From Pelatocladus maniniholoensis HA4357-MV3 (GTDB taxonomy: Bacteria > Cyanobacteriota > Cyanobacteriia > Cyanobacteriales > Nostocaceae): a DNA stretch of 54,413 nt. The stretch lies in contig JAHHHW010000068.1 in the NCBI GenBank assembly GCA_019359115.1, positions 1-54,413 on the forward strand, in the 5' to 3' direction. The position numbers were made by a program, and so were the translations under genes. Within the stretch, counting starts at the first letter, position 1, and each line of letters begins with the position of its first letter. Under the pieces are notes generated by a model. It was not told where the DNA came from, did not search any database, and saw only the letters and a program-made list of their open reading frames with translations. Shown here in pieces: positions 7,642 through 17,524 of the stretch.

Positions 7642-9519
7642 TTAGCTTGTTGGTATGTGTCCATGAATTTGGCTACCTTGAGCATCAAAGACAACCACTG
7701 CTAAATTAGCATTATCACTAATGATGTCTAGGGCTTGCTGTAAGCTTTGTAGGTGATTAGTAATATTAGCTACAGTATTCTTATCGGCTTGACTTAAGCT
7801 GCTGTTTAGGGCTTGTTCATACTCTGGAGTAATCCGAACAATTATTTCTCGGTCATTAATGGTATAATTGCAAACTCGAACTTCGCCAGAACAGGTTTTT
7901 TCTAAATCAGTTCGAGTTTGTTGTAAAGAGTTAGCAACTTGGAGTTTTGCTTGTGCTTGTTTAAGGGATGTTGAATAAGGTTGAATCAAAGTTTGAGCTT
8001 GAGTGTAGTACAAGCTATCTTGTTGGACTTGCTTAACAGTATTTAAAGCTTGGTTCCAGTATGTTACCGCAGCTTGCCATTGGTTTTGTTTTTCGTAGCG
8101 TTTGGCTTGTTCTGCGTTTTCAATGGCTTGTTTGTAGGTTTTGGCTGCTAGTTGTAGTTTAGTGGTGCGATCGCGTGCAGCTACGAGTTTGGGTTTATAC
8201 TCTATCAGCAGTTTTTGTACTTCTGAGTATACAGAGCTAGTCTTAGGAATAATAGTCAAGGCATTAATTGCTACTTGCCAAGTCGATTGGACTTTTTGTA
8301 ATTCTGGTAAGGTTCTAGCTGTGGTTTCTTGTTTGATGGCTACATTTGCAACATCTTTGGCTGCTGTTATTTTTTGTAACCATTTGTCTTCTACTTGCAA
8401 TTGCTGATTTACAGTTCGCAATTTGGCACGATATGTCGCTAATCTTGGCTGCACCCATCCATAAAGTTCATTATTTGTACTAATCATTTCGATTGGTGCG
8501 ATCGCTTGTCGCCAGAGATCTTGTCTAGCTTTTAGTTCTTCTAAATTATTTGCCGGGGTTTGGCTTTTTTGTGTCGCTAATGATGCTGCACTAAAGGCTT
8601 TGATGATTTTATTTATAGTTTCTGAATCCTTAGATAGATCAGTCGCTAGTGTCTCAGCTTTTTGGTAACGTGATGACCAACTGGGAATAGTTTTTAGCTT
8701 TGTGCTTGCTTCCACAAGTTGCTGTTGTAGTGTTGTTAATTCTGATTCAGATTTGGCATTGTATATTAATCGTTGCCATGATTTGCCTAGACCCTCGGCT
8801 GTTTGAATTTCTTTACATTCAGACATCACACAAGGACGAGTTAACAAATAAGCAGCTCCGCCTAAGACTGCAATTGCAGCTACAACTATACCTAACATCA
8901 TAGGTTTAATTGGGCGTTTTGACTTTAATGTTGTGTAATAAGACAAATCTGGTGCATCTGCCATCGGATCAAAAGGCTGCTCTTGAGATTCATCGGGAAT
9001 ATCTGTAGAAAACTGTTCATCCATCAACGCATCGGAAGCGGTAAATGGGGAAGAATTATCTATCTTGTCCTCTTGCTGTACTCCTCCCATTGCTTTTTCA
9101 TTCTCAGAAGAAACCTCGAACTCCCTTATTTCCTCAACTTTTGCTTGAGAGGCTTTCAAAATCAGGGAATGTTTAGCGTAAGGTAACTTTACCCCTGCGA
9201 TTCTCAGAAAAATTTCTACGTGTTGTCCGTGGCGATTCAGTAGCGATTGGAGTGCTTCTTCAAGCAATACAAAAATGTTTTCGGTATCAGATGTGACACC
9301 TTGAGGGTGTTGAGTTAAAATCATCAACTGATCCTTTTTGACAGCACACTTTACCTGGAAATATTCACCAGATGGAATTTCGGCACGCAGCTGTTCTTGC
9401 AAAATTTGTGCTATGAACTGTAAATCTTCTTCTATGACTGCTACTTGCTGATTTATATAGTTTTGATCATCTTCAAGTGTGTTAAAAGAACTTATTTTTA
9501 GTTTGGAACGTAGATACAC
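7642..9519 (-). CDS. Unknown membrane protein with long coiled-coil region, 625 aa
   Basis: I do not recognise a named family. Residues about 25-125 form a compact mixed alpha/beta region (LQFIAQILQEQLRAE, then FQVKCAVKKDQLMILTQHP). A polar linker follows to about 200. One membrane helix is seen near 208-228 (MMLGIVVAAIAVLGGAAYLL), followed by CVMSECKEIQ with two Cys. Residues about 240-540 are Gln/Ala-rich helices repeating W/Q-rich segments such as QARLATY-type and WQAAVTYWNQAL, which look TPR-like or coiled-coil. The C-terminal 90 residues begin with CSGEVRVCNYTI and end in a small alpha/beta module. Probably inner-membrane anchored with a large extracytoplasmic part. Confidence 0.7.
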   Translation of the reverse strand: MYLRSKLKISSFNTLEDDQNYINQQVAVIEEDLQFIAQILQEQLRAEIPSGEYFQVKCAVKKDQLMILTQHPQGVTSDTENIFVLLEEALQSLLNRHGQHVEIFLRIAGVKLPYAKHSLILKASQAKVEEIREFEVSSENEKAMGGVQQEDKIDNSSPFTASDALMDEQFSTDIPDESQEQPFDPMADAPDLSYYTTLKSKRPIKPMMLGIVVAAIAVLGGAAYLLTRPCVMSECKEIQTAEGLGKSWQRLIYNAKSESELTTLQQQLVEASTKLKTIPSWSSRYQKAETLATDLSKDSETINKIIKAFSAASLATQKSQTPANNLEELKARQDLWRQAIAPIEMISTNNELYGWVQPRLATYRAKLRTVNQQLQVEDKWLQKITAAKDVANVAIKQETTARTLPELQKVQSTWQVAINALTIIPKTSSVYSEVQKLLIEYKPKLVAARDRTTKLQLAAKTYKQAIENAEQAKRYEKQNQWQAAVTYWNQALNTVKQVQQDSLYYTQAQTLIQPYSTSLKQAQAKLQVANSLQQTRTDLEKTCSGEVRVCNYTINDREIIVRITPEYEQALNSSLSQADKNTVANITNHLQSLQQALDIISDNANLAVVVFDAQGSQIHGHIPTS

Positions 9520-10387
9520 AGTTTAATGACCCCCAGCCTTGTAATGTGAGAGAACATTTTTTTAGCACAATTTTTCGGCTTTAACCAAAAGTTAATATTC
9601 CCAATATCTATCTTTTGTAATTGATGTAAACAATACACAAGAACTATTTAATAAACTCAACACCATTATTAATTTCAAGTCAGATTTGGGAACAATAAGA
9701 TGTTTTACTTTTACAATCTAAGCTCTAAAAATATTTGACATATAGCAATCTTAAATTATGCGTAGAACTATCTGTTTTTCTTCCTATCGCTTCTCTACGC
9801 CTCGACGAGTTTTACTCAAAATTCACGGTTAAAAATTAATGCTGATTTTAACAAAATATTTTTGTTGATAACTTATTTTTTTACAAAAATAGTTAATTCG
9901 GCAGTAATTTGTATTAAAAATAATAATAGATGATAGTTTTTTGATGGTATAAGCCCCCAAAATTATTTGTATAACCAATCTATATAGAACCCTGTTAGCA
10001 AATGTATATTTGTCTAGAGTCTATTGCTCATTTGTGTTTTCTCTGATATAAATTCAAAAGCAAAAACTTGCGGTTGCTGAGATTCAAATTTTATTTCGCA
10101 TGAAAAAAAATATTTGTAGCAATGTATCAAAATTTGATGACAAAAACTCTTGTTCGCTGAAATACAAGAAATTTTACTGATAGAGTTAATTACTTGTTGT
10201 AGAAATGGTAAAAGCTAGTAACAAAAGTGATGAATTTACCAGATTTACTGAATTGGATAAAATTAATGAGAGAAAAATTTATCTTAGATAAATGACCAAA
10301 GTTTGATTGTGCAAACTAGGTGCAGCTTTCAGATGTTAGACAGCACCAATGCAACCAAATAAAAATGGCTAGAGATAAGGTGTGTCC
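9520..10387. other. Long AT-rich intergenic gap (about 870 bp)
   Basis: No gene above about 30 codons is convincing. The two flanking genes diverge, so both promoters must lie here. Base composition is clearly more AT-rich than the neighbours. I looked for a GTA-N8-TAC NtcA site and for strong hairpins and found none I would defend. Confidence 0.5.
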
Positions 10388-11620
10388 ATGGAATTGCTAG
10401 AGTATCAAGTCAAAGAGTGGTTTCGGACAATAGGCATTCCTGTATTGCCTTCTCAAAAAATTGACCATCCCACGGATTTAAAAAGATTAAAAATAAAATA
10501 CCCAATTGTACTGAAATCTCAGGTACATGCAGGAGAGAGGGCAAAAGCAGGTGGAGTCAGATTTGCTGAAACGACTATAGATGCGATCGCCGCCGCCCAA
10601 AATATTTTTAATTTACCAATTTTAGGCGAATTACCAGAAGTATTATTAGCAGAAGCTAAGTATAATGCCAAGCAGGAATTTTTTTTAGCGGTAGTTTTAG
10701 ATACAGCTGTTTGCCGACCGATACTTTTAGGTTGTAAAGAAGCAGATATTGATTGGGAATCTGCTGGCAAAAAAATGCAGCATGTGGTGGTAGAACAAGA
10801 TTTTTCACCATTTTATGCGCGACGTCTGGCTTTAAAAATGGGATTACAAGGTGCATTAATGCAGTCTGTCAGCATAATTGTTGAGAAAATGTACGAGTTG
10901 TTTATAGAAAAAGATTTAGATTTAGTAGAAATTAATCCTCTGGGGGTAGATGCTTCTGGTCAAGTGATGGCTCTCAATGGTAGTGTCAATGTTAACGAAA
11001 GAGCGATCGCTCGTCACCCAGATATTGCTGAGATGGCGAGAAAAATGACCCATCGTCATAGCAGTGTAGAGTTTAACAAGAGATTGAGTGAATGGGATGC
11101 AGTAGAATTACACGGTAAAATCGGCATTTTAGGCAATGGTACGGGTTCAGTCTTAGCAACTTTAGATTTAGTAGTTAATGCTGGTGGTAAACCTGGTGTT
11201 TGTTTGAATTTGCGCCACGCTTTCCCCACCGATACTTCACCAACTACCTTTCGCGATCGCCTAGATAGAGCCATAAATATTTTGGCTGCTGATAAAAGTA
11301 TTCAAGTTATACTTGTAAATTTTCTAGGTAGTGTCCCTCAAAGTGGAGAAGTCGCAGAAGTAATTGCTGATTTTGTACAGCATCATAAAAACGAAATCAA
11401 AACCCAGACTTTACGTTCTAACGGTAACAAAAGCCGACGTGAAACCCACTTACCACACTTAGTTGTTCGTCTTGCTGGTTCTGAATTTAACGCAGCTAGA
11501 AAATATTTAACAACATTAAAAGTTCCTAGCGATGCATCTATAGTAGTAGTGGAAAATTTAGATGAAGCAGTAGCACAAGCAGTAAATCTTGCCAAAGCTA
11601 CTGCTCATAAAAGGTTTTGA
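10388..11620 (+). CDS. Degenerate succinyl-CoA ligase beta-subunit-like protein (ATP-grasp), about 410 aa
   Basis: Overall colinear with SucC: MELLEYQVKEWF at the start, the ATP-grasp segment LKSQVHAGERAKAGGVRF near 40, and LDLVEINPLGVD near 180. Key positions differ from E. coli SucC as I recall it: the Mg ligand Asp213 (in LDGK) is Asn here (LNGS), the glycine loop DVGGGAT reads NLRHAFP, and the GGIVRCD motif of the phosphohistidine helix reads GSVPQSG. The fold is probably kept but classical succinate-CoA ligase chemistry is doubtful. The ATG at 10388 is favoured (AAGG 7 bp upstream) over a GTG two codons earlier. Pairs with the next gene. Confidence 0.8.
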   Translation: MELLEYQVKEWFRTIGIPVLPSQKIDHPTDLKRLKIKYPIVLKSQVHAGERAKAGGVRFAETTIDAIAAAQNIFNLPILGELPEVLLAEAKYNAKQEFFLAVVLDTAVCRPILLGCKEADIDWESAGKKMQHVVVEQDFSPFYARRLALKMGLQGALMQSVSIIVEKMYELFIEKDLDLVEINPLGVDASGQVMALNGSVNVNERAIARHPDIAEMARKMTHRHSSVEFNKRLSEWDAVELHGKIGILGNGTGSVLATLDLVVNAGGKPGVCLNLRHAFPTDTSPTTFRDRLDRAINILAADKSIQVILVNFLGSVPQSGEVAEVIADFVQHHKNEIKTQTLRSNGNKSRRETHLPHLVVRLAGSEFNAARKYLTTLKVPSDASIVVVENLDEAVAQAVNLAKATAHKRF

Positions 11621-11835
11621 TAATGTTTCCTTTTAGCTTGAAAATAGGGAGCGAGAAGCGGGGAAAAGATTTCATTCCCTTTTTGTGTCATTTATCACAT
11701 GACTGTCTAGCTTGAAAATGGATGTAGGAGTGTAGGGGTGTGAGGGTATAGGAGAAAAAACCTCTTTCATCTTTAGTGATGAAACTTGTTTCATCAGGAC
11801 TGCTTTGTGCCTTGTGCCTTCATATGTGTGTTTTT

Positions 11836-12717
11836 ATGAACTTAACGCCAGACAGCAAAGTTATCATTCAAGGCTTCAGTGAATTTATATCGGCTACTCA
11901 TATTGGCCAGATGATAGATTATGGCACTAATTTGGTAGCAGGGGTAAAACCTGGATGTGGTGGTCAAAAAATACATGGTCTACCAGTGTTTGATCTTGTG
12001 GAAGAAGTAGTAGAAAAAGTTGGATTAATTGATACTACAATTATCAGTGTAAACGCTTACGATGTTTTAGATGCAGCTTTGGAAGCGATCGCATCTGGTA
12101 TTCGCCAAATTATCATCATTTCTCCTGGCGTACCACCATTAGATATGGTGCAGTTACTACGTAAAGCCGAAGCCACAGAAACATTAGTAGTTGGACCGAA
12201 TAGCCCAGGAATTATTGTCCCAGGTCGAATTCTTTTAGGTATTCAACCAAGTGAATTTTATACCCCTGGTCGGGTAGGAATCCTTAGTCGTAGCACTACT
12301 CTTACCTATGAAGTAGCCAGAGAACTAACGACAGCGAATCTGGGACAATCAATCAGTGTCAGTATTGGGAGTGATGCGATCGTTGGTTCATCGTTTATTC
12401 AATGGCTGCAAATTTTTGATGAGGATGACTCCACAGAGGCGATCGTATTAGTTGGTCAACCTGGTGGAGGACGAGAAGAAGCAGCAGCGCGCTACATTGC
12501 TGAAGCCATTGATAAGCCAGTTATTGCCTATATTGCAGGTACACATGCACCACCAGCAAAACATTGGCGTCAAACTGGGACATTAGCAGCAGTGATCGGA
12601 CGTCATCCAGACTTTGGTACAGCAAAAAGCAAATTAGCTGCATTTTCAGAAGTCAAAGTCCAAGTAGCAGAACGTCCTTCTATAATTCCAGAATTAGTCA
12701 AGAAGATTATTCAATAG
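11836..12717 (+). CDS. Degenerate succinyl-CoA ligase alpha-subunit-like protein (CoA-binding fold), about 293 aa
   Basis: Colinear with SucD from start to end: KVIIQGFSEF, VAGVKPGCGGQKIHGLPVF, PNSPGIIVPG, VGILSRSTTLTYE and KPVIAYIAG. Against E. coli SucD as I recall it, the phosphorylated His246 is Gln here (segment KHWRQTGTL for KRMGHAGAI) and the supporting Glu208 is also Gln (VGQPGG for IGEIGG). The spacing of 38 residues between them is identical, so the alignment is gapless. The CoA loop TGSQGTFH is also lost (SEFISATH). The start at 11836 is chosen by homology; the frame runs back 20 codons to a GTG. Intact frame, so probably a functional protein with another role. Confidence 0.8.
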   Translation: MNLTPDSKVIIQGFSEFISATHIGQMIDYGTNLVAGVKPGCGGQKIHGLPVFDLVEEVVEKVGLIDTTIISVNAYDVLDAALEAIASGIRQIIIISPGVPPLDMVQLLRKAEATETLVVGPNSPGIIVPGRILLGIQPSEFYTPGRVGILSRSTTLTYEVARELTTANLGQSISVSIGSDAIVGSSFIQWLQIFDEDDSTEAIVLVGQPGGGREEAAARYIAEAIDKPVIAYIAGTHAPPAKHWRQTGTLAAVIGRHPDFGTAKSKLAAFSEVKVQVAERPSIIPELVKKIIQ

Positions 12718-12813
12718 TTTGATTTGTCATTTGTCATTTGTCATTTGTTGCTGGTAAGGGTTTATTGCGTGTTTAGTTTTCTTAACTTGCGTCTACTGAT
12801 AACTGATAACTGG

Positions 12814-14172
12814 TTAAGTCCGATCCAACCCCAACCATTGTCCTATCTCTTGAATTAGCCAATGACGTTCTATAGTTGATAAAGGGCTAGAAGTGAATTT
12901 CTGTCCTTCTGCTTCAATGGTGACTCCTCTGGGTGCTGAACCCTGATTTACTAGCTCTTGATATATTTTTTCAATAGCTGGTGTTGGACGCCGTTGTCGC
13001 TTGTAGCAAAAACCAAATAATTTCCAACGTATTTCAAAATTTTGGCGATCAAAGTAAAAATCAGTATGTCCAAAAGAAGGTAACACAGTTCCTTGCACCA
13101 CTGCGATCAGCATTGCCACAAAGAACAGCAACAAAAACCATGCCTGAGAACTGCCTCCTCTTATAAAAAAATTTATCAATTGTGGTAGTTGCCAGAGAAA
13201 AGGAATTGTAATTCCAACCAAGTAAAATAATCTAAAAGCTTTGCCACCGCGTCTCGGTATTTTAATTTCCAATTCACCAGCAGACTTCTTAATTTGAATT
13301 TGACTACCTGTGGGCTTACGACTAGTAATAGGTGGAGTTAGGGTATTTTTATTCTTAAGTGCTGCAAGTGCTTGTTTGGCAGTACTGATCCTTTCTGTTA
13401 CATTTGGTTCTGTGAGCTTACCAATCCAATTTACAAAACCCCGCTCAATGCTAACCTCATCAGTAAAAATAATCCGTGCATCCAGATGAGGCAAGTCGGC
13501 GGGAGATATCCCCGTAAGCAAATGTATTAAAGTTGCACCCAAAGAATACAAATCAGAAGCAGGAATAGCCCGACCAGCAAACTGTTCTATTGGTACGTAG
13601 CCATAAGTACCGACAACAGTGAAAGTAGCACCTTCTTGCACTGCTTGATCCTGAACTGCGCCGAAGTCAACCAAATAAACTCGCTCATCTTCACCCCAAA
13701 TCAAATTACTGGGTTTGATGTCGCGATGTAAAACAGGTGGGTTGAGTTCGTGTAGATAAACCAGAATACTGAGAACTTCAACAGCAATTTTTTCTACCTG
13801 TAATTCTGAAAAATGTTGACCTTTGTCTATTAAGTTCTGTAGAGATGTTCCAGGAATATAACTCTGTACTAGCCCAAACCAGGGGAATTTAGAACCAGAT
13901 TGATGCTCTAAAACAAAGTAATCTCGATATTTGGGGATACGGGGATGATTAAGATTTTTTAAGACTTGAGCCTCTCGTTCAAACAGTTTATGTTCATCCC
14001 ACTGCATTTGTGGGGTGAGAATTAGCAACTTGACGACAACTTTTTCTGGAGGCTGTTTAGTCAAATCTTTTGCCAACCAGGTTTGACGACTAGCATCTTC
14101 ACCTAATTTTTCCTGAATTTGATAGCGATTACAAAGTATTTCTCCTGCTTCTAACATCCCCAAATTCCCCAT
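12814..14172 (-). CDS. Membrane Ser/Thr protein kinase, 452 aa
   Basis: N-terminal Hanks-type kinase domain (about 16-275): VVVKLLI (ATP Lys near 48), FEREAQVLKNL (helix C Glu), VLHRDIKPSNLI (catalytic loop near 150), VYLVDFGAVQD (Mg-binding DFG) and GTYGYVPIEQFAGRAIPASDLYSLG. The glycine loop is unusual, LGEDASRQTWLAKD, with few Gly. A linker leads to two membrane helices near 320-360 and a C-terminal domain of about 80 residues. It is a paralogue of the next gene upstream, with the same layout, and the two are separated by a 21-bp-stem hairpin. The target is unknown; probably a membrane-tethered cytosolic kinase. Confidence 0.9.
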   Translation of the reverse strand: MGNLGMLEAGEILCNRYQIQEKLGEDASRQTWLAKDLTKQPPEKVVVKLLILTPQMQWDEHKLFEREAQVLKNLNHPRIPKYRDYFVLEHQSGSKFPWFGLVQSYIPGTSLQNLIDKGQHFSELQVEKIAVEVLSILVYLHELNPPVLHRDIKPSNLIWGEDERVYLVDFGAVQDQAVQEGATFTVVGTYGYVPIEQFAGRAIPASDLYSLGATLIHLLTGISPADLPHLDARIIFTDEVSIERGFVNWIGKLTEPNVTERISTAKQALAALKNKNTLTPPITSRKPTGSQIQIKKSAGELEIKIPRRGGKAFRLFYLVGITIPFLWQLPQLINFFIRGGSSQAWFLLLFFVAMLIAVVQGTVLPSFGHTDFYFDRQNFEIRWKLFGFCYKRQRRPTPAIEKIYQELVNQGSAPRGVTIEAEGQKFTSSPLSTIERHWLIQEIGQWLGLDRT

Positions 14173-14187
14173 GAAAAATTGTTAGTA

Positions 14188-14232
14188 GTTAGTAGTTAGT
14201 AGAGGCGCAGAGCGCCTCTACTAACTACTAAC
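14188..14232 (-). terminator. 21-bp perfect hairpin between the two kinase genes
   Basis: A 21-base arm at 14188-14208 (GTTAGTAGTTAGTAGAGGCGC without its last base) pairs perfectly with 14212-14232 around a 3-base loop. The inner GAGGCGC/GCGCCTC clamp is extended outwards by TAGTTAG heptamers that are inverted on the two sides. It overlaps the stop codon of the upstream kinase gene (14228-14230) and ends 15 bp before the start of the downstream one. It could terminate or insulate the first transcript. Confidence 0.7.
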
Positions 14233-15550
14233 CAATCCCTAACCAATGTCTGATTTGTGCTGCCATCCAGCGACACTCTTCTTTACTTAAAGGTGGTTTT
14301 AATTTTCCAAATGAATACTCAGATACACCTAAAGCTAATGTTACCTCTGGTACTTTATGACTACCATAACCACCAGTCTCACCACTAAATACTTTGTCAA
14401 TTTCACAAACCTTTCCTCGCTGTCTACGCAAGCAAAGACCTAATAATTTCAATTCAATTTCAAATTCGTGATGCCCAAAGTAAATATTTGTTTCCACAAA
14501 GTTAGGCAAGAGAAACCAACCTGTTAGCAGTAAACTAGCCATCAGCCATATCCAACCTTCCACGCTACCTAAGCTAAAACCACCACTGAAAAAGTATAAC
14601 CAAATTGCTAGTGCTACTGTTGCAGCAATATTTTTCGGGTCAGTTAATGTCTTTTGCCAAAGCACTGGAATTCTAATGTGCAAGTGTTCGGGAGATTTTT
14701 GCAATTGAATTTGACTATCAGCAGGTTTGGCACGAACTATTTTAGAGATAGCAATTTGATTTGCTTTGAGAAGCTTCAGTGCTTCTTTGGCACTAGTGAA
14801 GCGTCTGTCTAAATTGGGTTGTGTCAGCTGTTCTAACCAGCGAACAAACCCAGGATTAAGTTTTAGTAAGTGAGCAAATTGCAAGCGAGAATCTTGCTGT
14901 GGCAAATCTGCTGGTGGAATACGGGTTAGCAAATGAATCAAGGTTGCGCCCAAAGCATAAAGATCAGATGCTGGAGTTGCTCTACCACCAAACTGTTCTA
15001 GTGGAGCATAACCATAAGTTCCTACTATTGTAAAAGTTGCCCCTTTTCTAGCAGCGCGATCTTGTACTGCGCCAAAATCTACTAAATAAATCTGAGAATT
15101 TTTTCCTAAAAGTAAATTGCTGGGCTTGATGTCGCGATGCAAAACTGGTGGACTCAAACTGTGCAGATAAATCAGAATCTTCAAAATTTCGGCAGCAATT
15201 TTTCGTACTTCTGCTTCGCTGAACACTCTCCCTTTTGCCAGTAATTCCTTAAATGACGAACCGGGAATATATTCTTGCACTAGAGCAAAATGAAGTACTT
15301 GATCTTCAAAGCCAAAATAATTACGATACTTTGGAACACGCGGATGATTCAGTTGTTTGAGTATCTGGGCTTCTCGCTCAAAAAGTTTAATATCTTCCCA
15401 CTTAGCTTGGTCGCTAAAAGTAAGCAGTTTAACGATGACTTGTTCATGCGTGGACAAATCCCATGCTAACCAGGTTTGACGACCAGCATTGTCACCAAGT
15501 TTTTCTATAAGCTGATAGCGATCGCGTAATACCTGTTGGATTTGCAACAT
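14233..15550 (-). CDS. Membrane Ser/Thr protein kinase, paralogue, 440 aa
   Basis: Coding extends to the stop at 14228. Same design as the neighbouring kinase: ATP Lys in VIVKLLTFS, FEREAQILKQL, catalytic VLHRDIKPSNLLLG, DFG in IYLVDFGAVQD, and GTYGYAPLEQFGGRATPASD. The glycine loop reads LGDNAGRQTWLAWD, again with Trp where Val is usual. Two membrane helices lie near 308-350, and a C-terminal domain of about 85 residues is shared with the paralogue (IYFGHHEFEIELKLLGLCLRRQRG versus FYFDRQNFEIRWKLFGFCY). Tandem duplication is the simplest origin. The upstream gap to argB contains TATACCC-type repeats. Confidence 0.9.
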
Positions 15551-15871
15551 CGTCTGGTGAAAATATAGACGTCTAGGAAAAGAGTTTAGGGTTACGGAGT
15601 TGTAGGGCTGACGCTCACGCCGTCAGCCGAACGGGTATAGGAGTATTTTTGGAGTGCGAGTAAAAATTTTAGGCTATTTTTAAAGATATGAATTTCAAAA
15701 AACTCTTGTTTTCTCTTACACCCTTATACTCTTAAACCCTGACAGCCTTATACCCTTATACTTTTACACTCTAACTAAATCAGCACGAACATCTTAGCAA
15801 CAAATATTCTTTTCTATGAGAAATTGTTGTGAGTACTAATTTAACGAATAAAAGCTCCTCATAGACTTATT
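15551..15871. other. Divergent gap with hairpin and TATACCC repeats
   Basis: Contains GGCTGACG-CTCACGC-CGTCAGCC (about 15608-15630), an 8-bp stem hairpin, and runs of CTTATACCC-type repeats around 15715-15770. It must hold the divergent promoters of the kinase and argB. No specific site could be assigned. Confidence 0.5.
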
Positions 15872-16765
15872 ATGATCAAAGATTCTGAGTACATTCGACA
15901 AGATGCGGCAACTCGTGTACAAGTACTGAGTGAAGCACTACCTTACATTCAACAATTTACAGGTCGAACTGTAGTTGTTAAATACGGAGGTGCTGCTATG
16001 AAAGATAGCAAACTCAAAGATAAAGTCATTCGCGATATTGTCTTTTTGTCATGTGTTGGCTTACGACCAATTGTGGTACACGGTGGTGGTCCAGAAATTA
16101 ATAGTTGGCTAGATAAATTAGGAATTGAACCACAATTTAAGAATGGTCTGCGTGTCACAGATGCCCCCACAATGGATGTGGTGGAAATGGTGTTAGTTGG
16201 TCGTGTTAATAAAGAAATCGTCTCTTTGATTAATCAAGCTGGTGGTTCTGCTGTGGGGCTATGTGGTAAAGATGGCAACCTGATAAAAGCGCGTCCCCAA
16301 GGAGATGAAGGTATAGGCTTTGTTGGAGAAGTCAGCTATGTCAATATTAATATTTTGGAAACACTGGTAAGTAATGGGTATATTCCCGTAGTATCTAGTG
16401 TTGCCGCAGATGATAATGGACAAGCTTATAATATCAATGCTGACACCGTAGCGGGCGAAATCGCAGCAGCGTTAGGGGCAGAAAAGTTGATTTTGCTCAC
16501 CGATACACGTGGAATTTTAAAAGATTACAAAGAACCTACTAGCTTGATTCCTAAAGTAGATATTAGAGAAGCCCGTGATTTGATTGCTAGTGGTGTGGTG
16601 AATGGTGGCATGATTCCTAAAGTTAATTGTTGTGTGCGATCGCTTGCCCAAGGAGTTCGCGCCGCACACATTATTGATGGCCGCATCCCTCACGCCCTCC
16701 TACTAGAAATCTTCACTGACGGCGGTATAGGTACGATGATTTTTGGTTCTCAATTTATGTCGTGA
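15872..16765 (+). CDS. argB: Acetylglutamate kinase, 297 aa
   Basis: Phosphorylates N-acetylglutamate, the second step of arginine synthesis. Visible motifs: the nucleotide-binding start [13 protein letters not shown] near 32-45, [60 protein letters not shown] and GGMIPKVN near the C-terminus. The N-terminal helix of about 20 residues ([20 protein letters not shown]) is that of the arginine-sensitive hexameric enzymes, which in cyanobacteria are controlled by the PII protein GlnB. Full length. Alone in its transcription unit, or followed by the TPR gene 115 bp downstream across TATACCC repeats. Confidence 0.97.
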   Translation: MIKDSEYIRQDAATRVQVLSEALPYIQQFTGRTVVVKYGGAAMKDSKLKDKVIRDIVFLSCVGLRPIVVHGGGPEINSWLDKLGIEPQFKNGLRVTDAPTMDVVEMVLVGRVNKEIVSLINQAGGSAVGLCGKDGNLIKARPQGDEGIGFVGEVSYVNINILETLVSNGYIPVVSSVAADDNGQAYNINADTVAGEIAAALGAEKLILLTDTRGILKDYKEPTSLIPKVDIREARDLIASGVVNGGMIPKVNCCVRSLAQGVRAAHIIDGRIPHALLLEIFTDGGIGTMIFGSQFMS

Positions 16766-16880
16766 ACTACCATTGGGTGTAAGGGTATGAGGGTGTAACA
16801 AAAAACAAGAAATTTTTACCTACACTCTAAAATATTCCTACACCCCTATACCCTTATACCCTTACACTCCTATACAAAAC

Positions 16881-17402
16881 GTGAGTTCAGATAGTATAGA
16901 AATTGCCAAAAATCGCTATCAGCAAGGAAGAATAGCCTTTGAGAGTGGGCTATACCGAGAAGCTATTGAACAACTAGAAAAAGCAAGCGCCTTGTTGGCT
17001 CGTAATACTCGCCTTAGTGGTGAAGTACAAATTTGGTTGGCAACAGCTTACGAAGCAGCAGGGCGTACAGATGATGCGATCGCCTTGTGTGAACAACTCA
17101 AACGTCATCCCCATTCAGAAACTAGCAAAGAAGCACGACGACTCCAATACATTCTCAAAGCACCTAGATTGCAACGTCCGCAAGAATGGATGACTCAAAT
17201 CCCTGATTTTAGTAATATTGCTGATAATGAAAGTAAAATTAGTTTCTCTGCCAAGCCTAACAAATCTTCTGCACCTAAAAAGCCACCTGAGCGAGAATTA
17301 GTTGACCTCAGTCAGGTCAATACTAAAGATAATCGCTTTATCTGGGTAGCATTGATTGCGATCGCTCTAACATTATTGAGTTTAATCTGGTTGAATTTTT
17401 AG
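16881..17402 (+). CDS. TPR protein with C-terminal membrane anchor, 173 aa
   Basis: Residues about 5-95 form two to three tetratricopeptide-like helical hairpins (KNRYQQGRIAFESGLYREAIEQLEKA, then VQIWLATAYEAAGRTDDAIALCEQL). A polar Lys/Pro-rich linker follows and the protein ends in a single helix FIWVALIAIALTLLSLIWLNF, a tail anchor. The start is a GTG at 16881. It precedes a DUF3153 lipoprotein gene, a neighbour pair I believe is common in cyanobacteria. Function unknown; likely a scaffold at the membrane. Confidence 0.8.
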   Translation: MSSDSIEIAKNRYQQGRIAFESGLYREAIEQLEKASALLARNTRLSGEVQIWLATAYEAAGRTDDAIALCEQLKRHPHSETSKEARRLQYILKAPRLQRPQEWMTQIPDFSNIADNESKISFSAKPNKSSAPKKPPERELVDLSQVNTKDNRFIWVALIAIALTLLSLIWLNF

Positions 17403-17524
17403 GGACTGGGGATCGGGGATCAGGGAACAGGGATCAGGGACAAGGGGGACAACTAATCACTGATCACTGATTCATGCTCCGATCCCAATCCCCAATAACT
17501 ATTGACTTTTGAGGAGATTTTATA

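Noticed and set aside
10205-10291. 28-codon frame starting MVKASNKSDEF before the SucC-like gene
   Set aside because: AT-rich random-looking composition, no ribosome site, and a second frame overlaps it; not enough evidence.
9520-10387. NtcA or other nitrogen-control site in the long gap
   Set aside because: No GTA-N8-TAC with good spacing to a -10 box could be found by eye.
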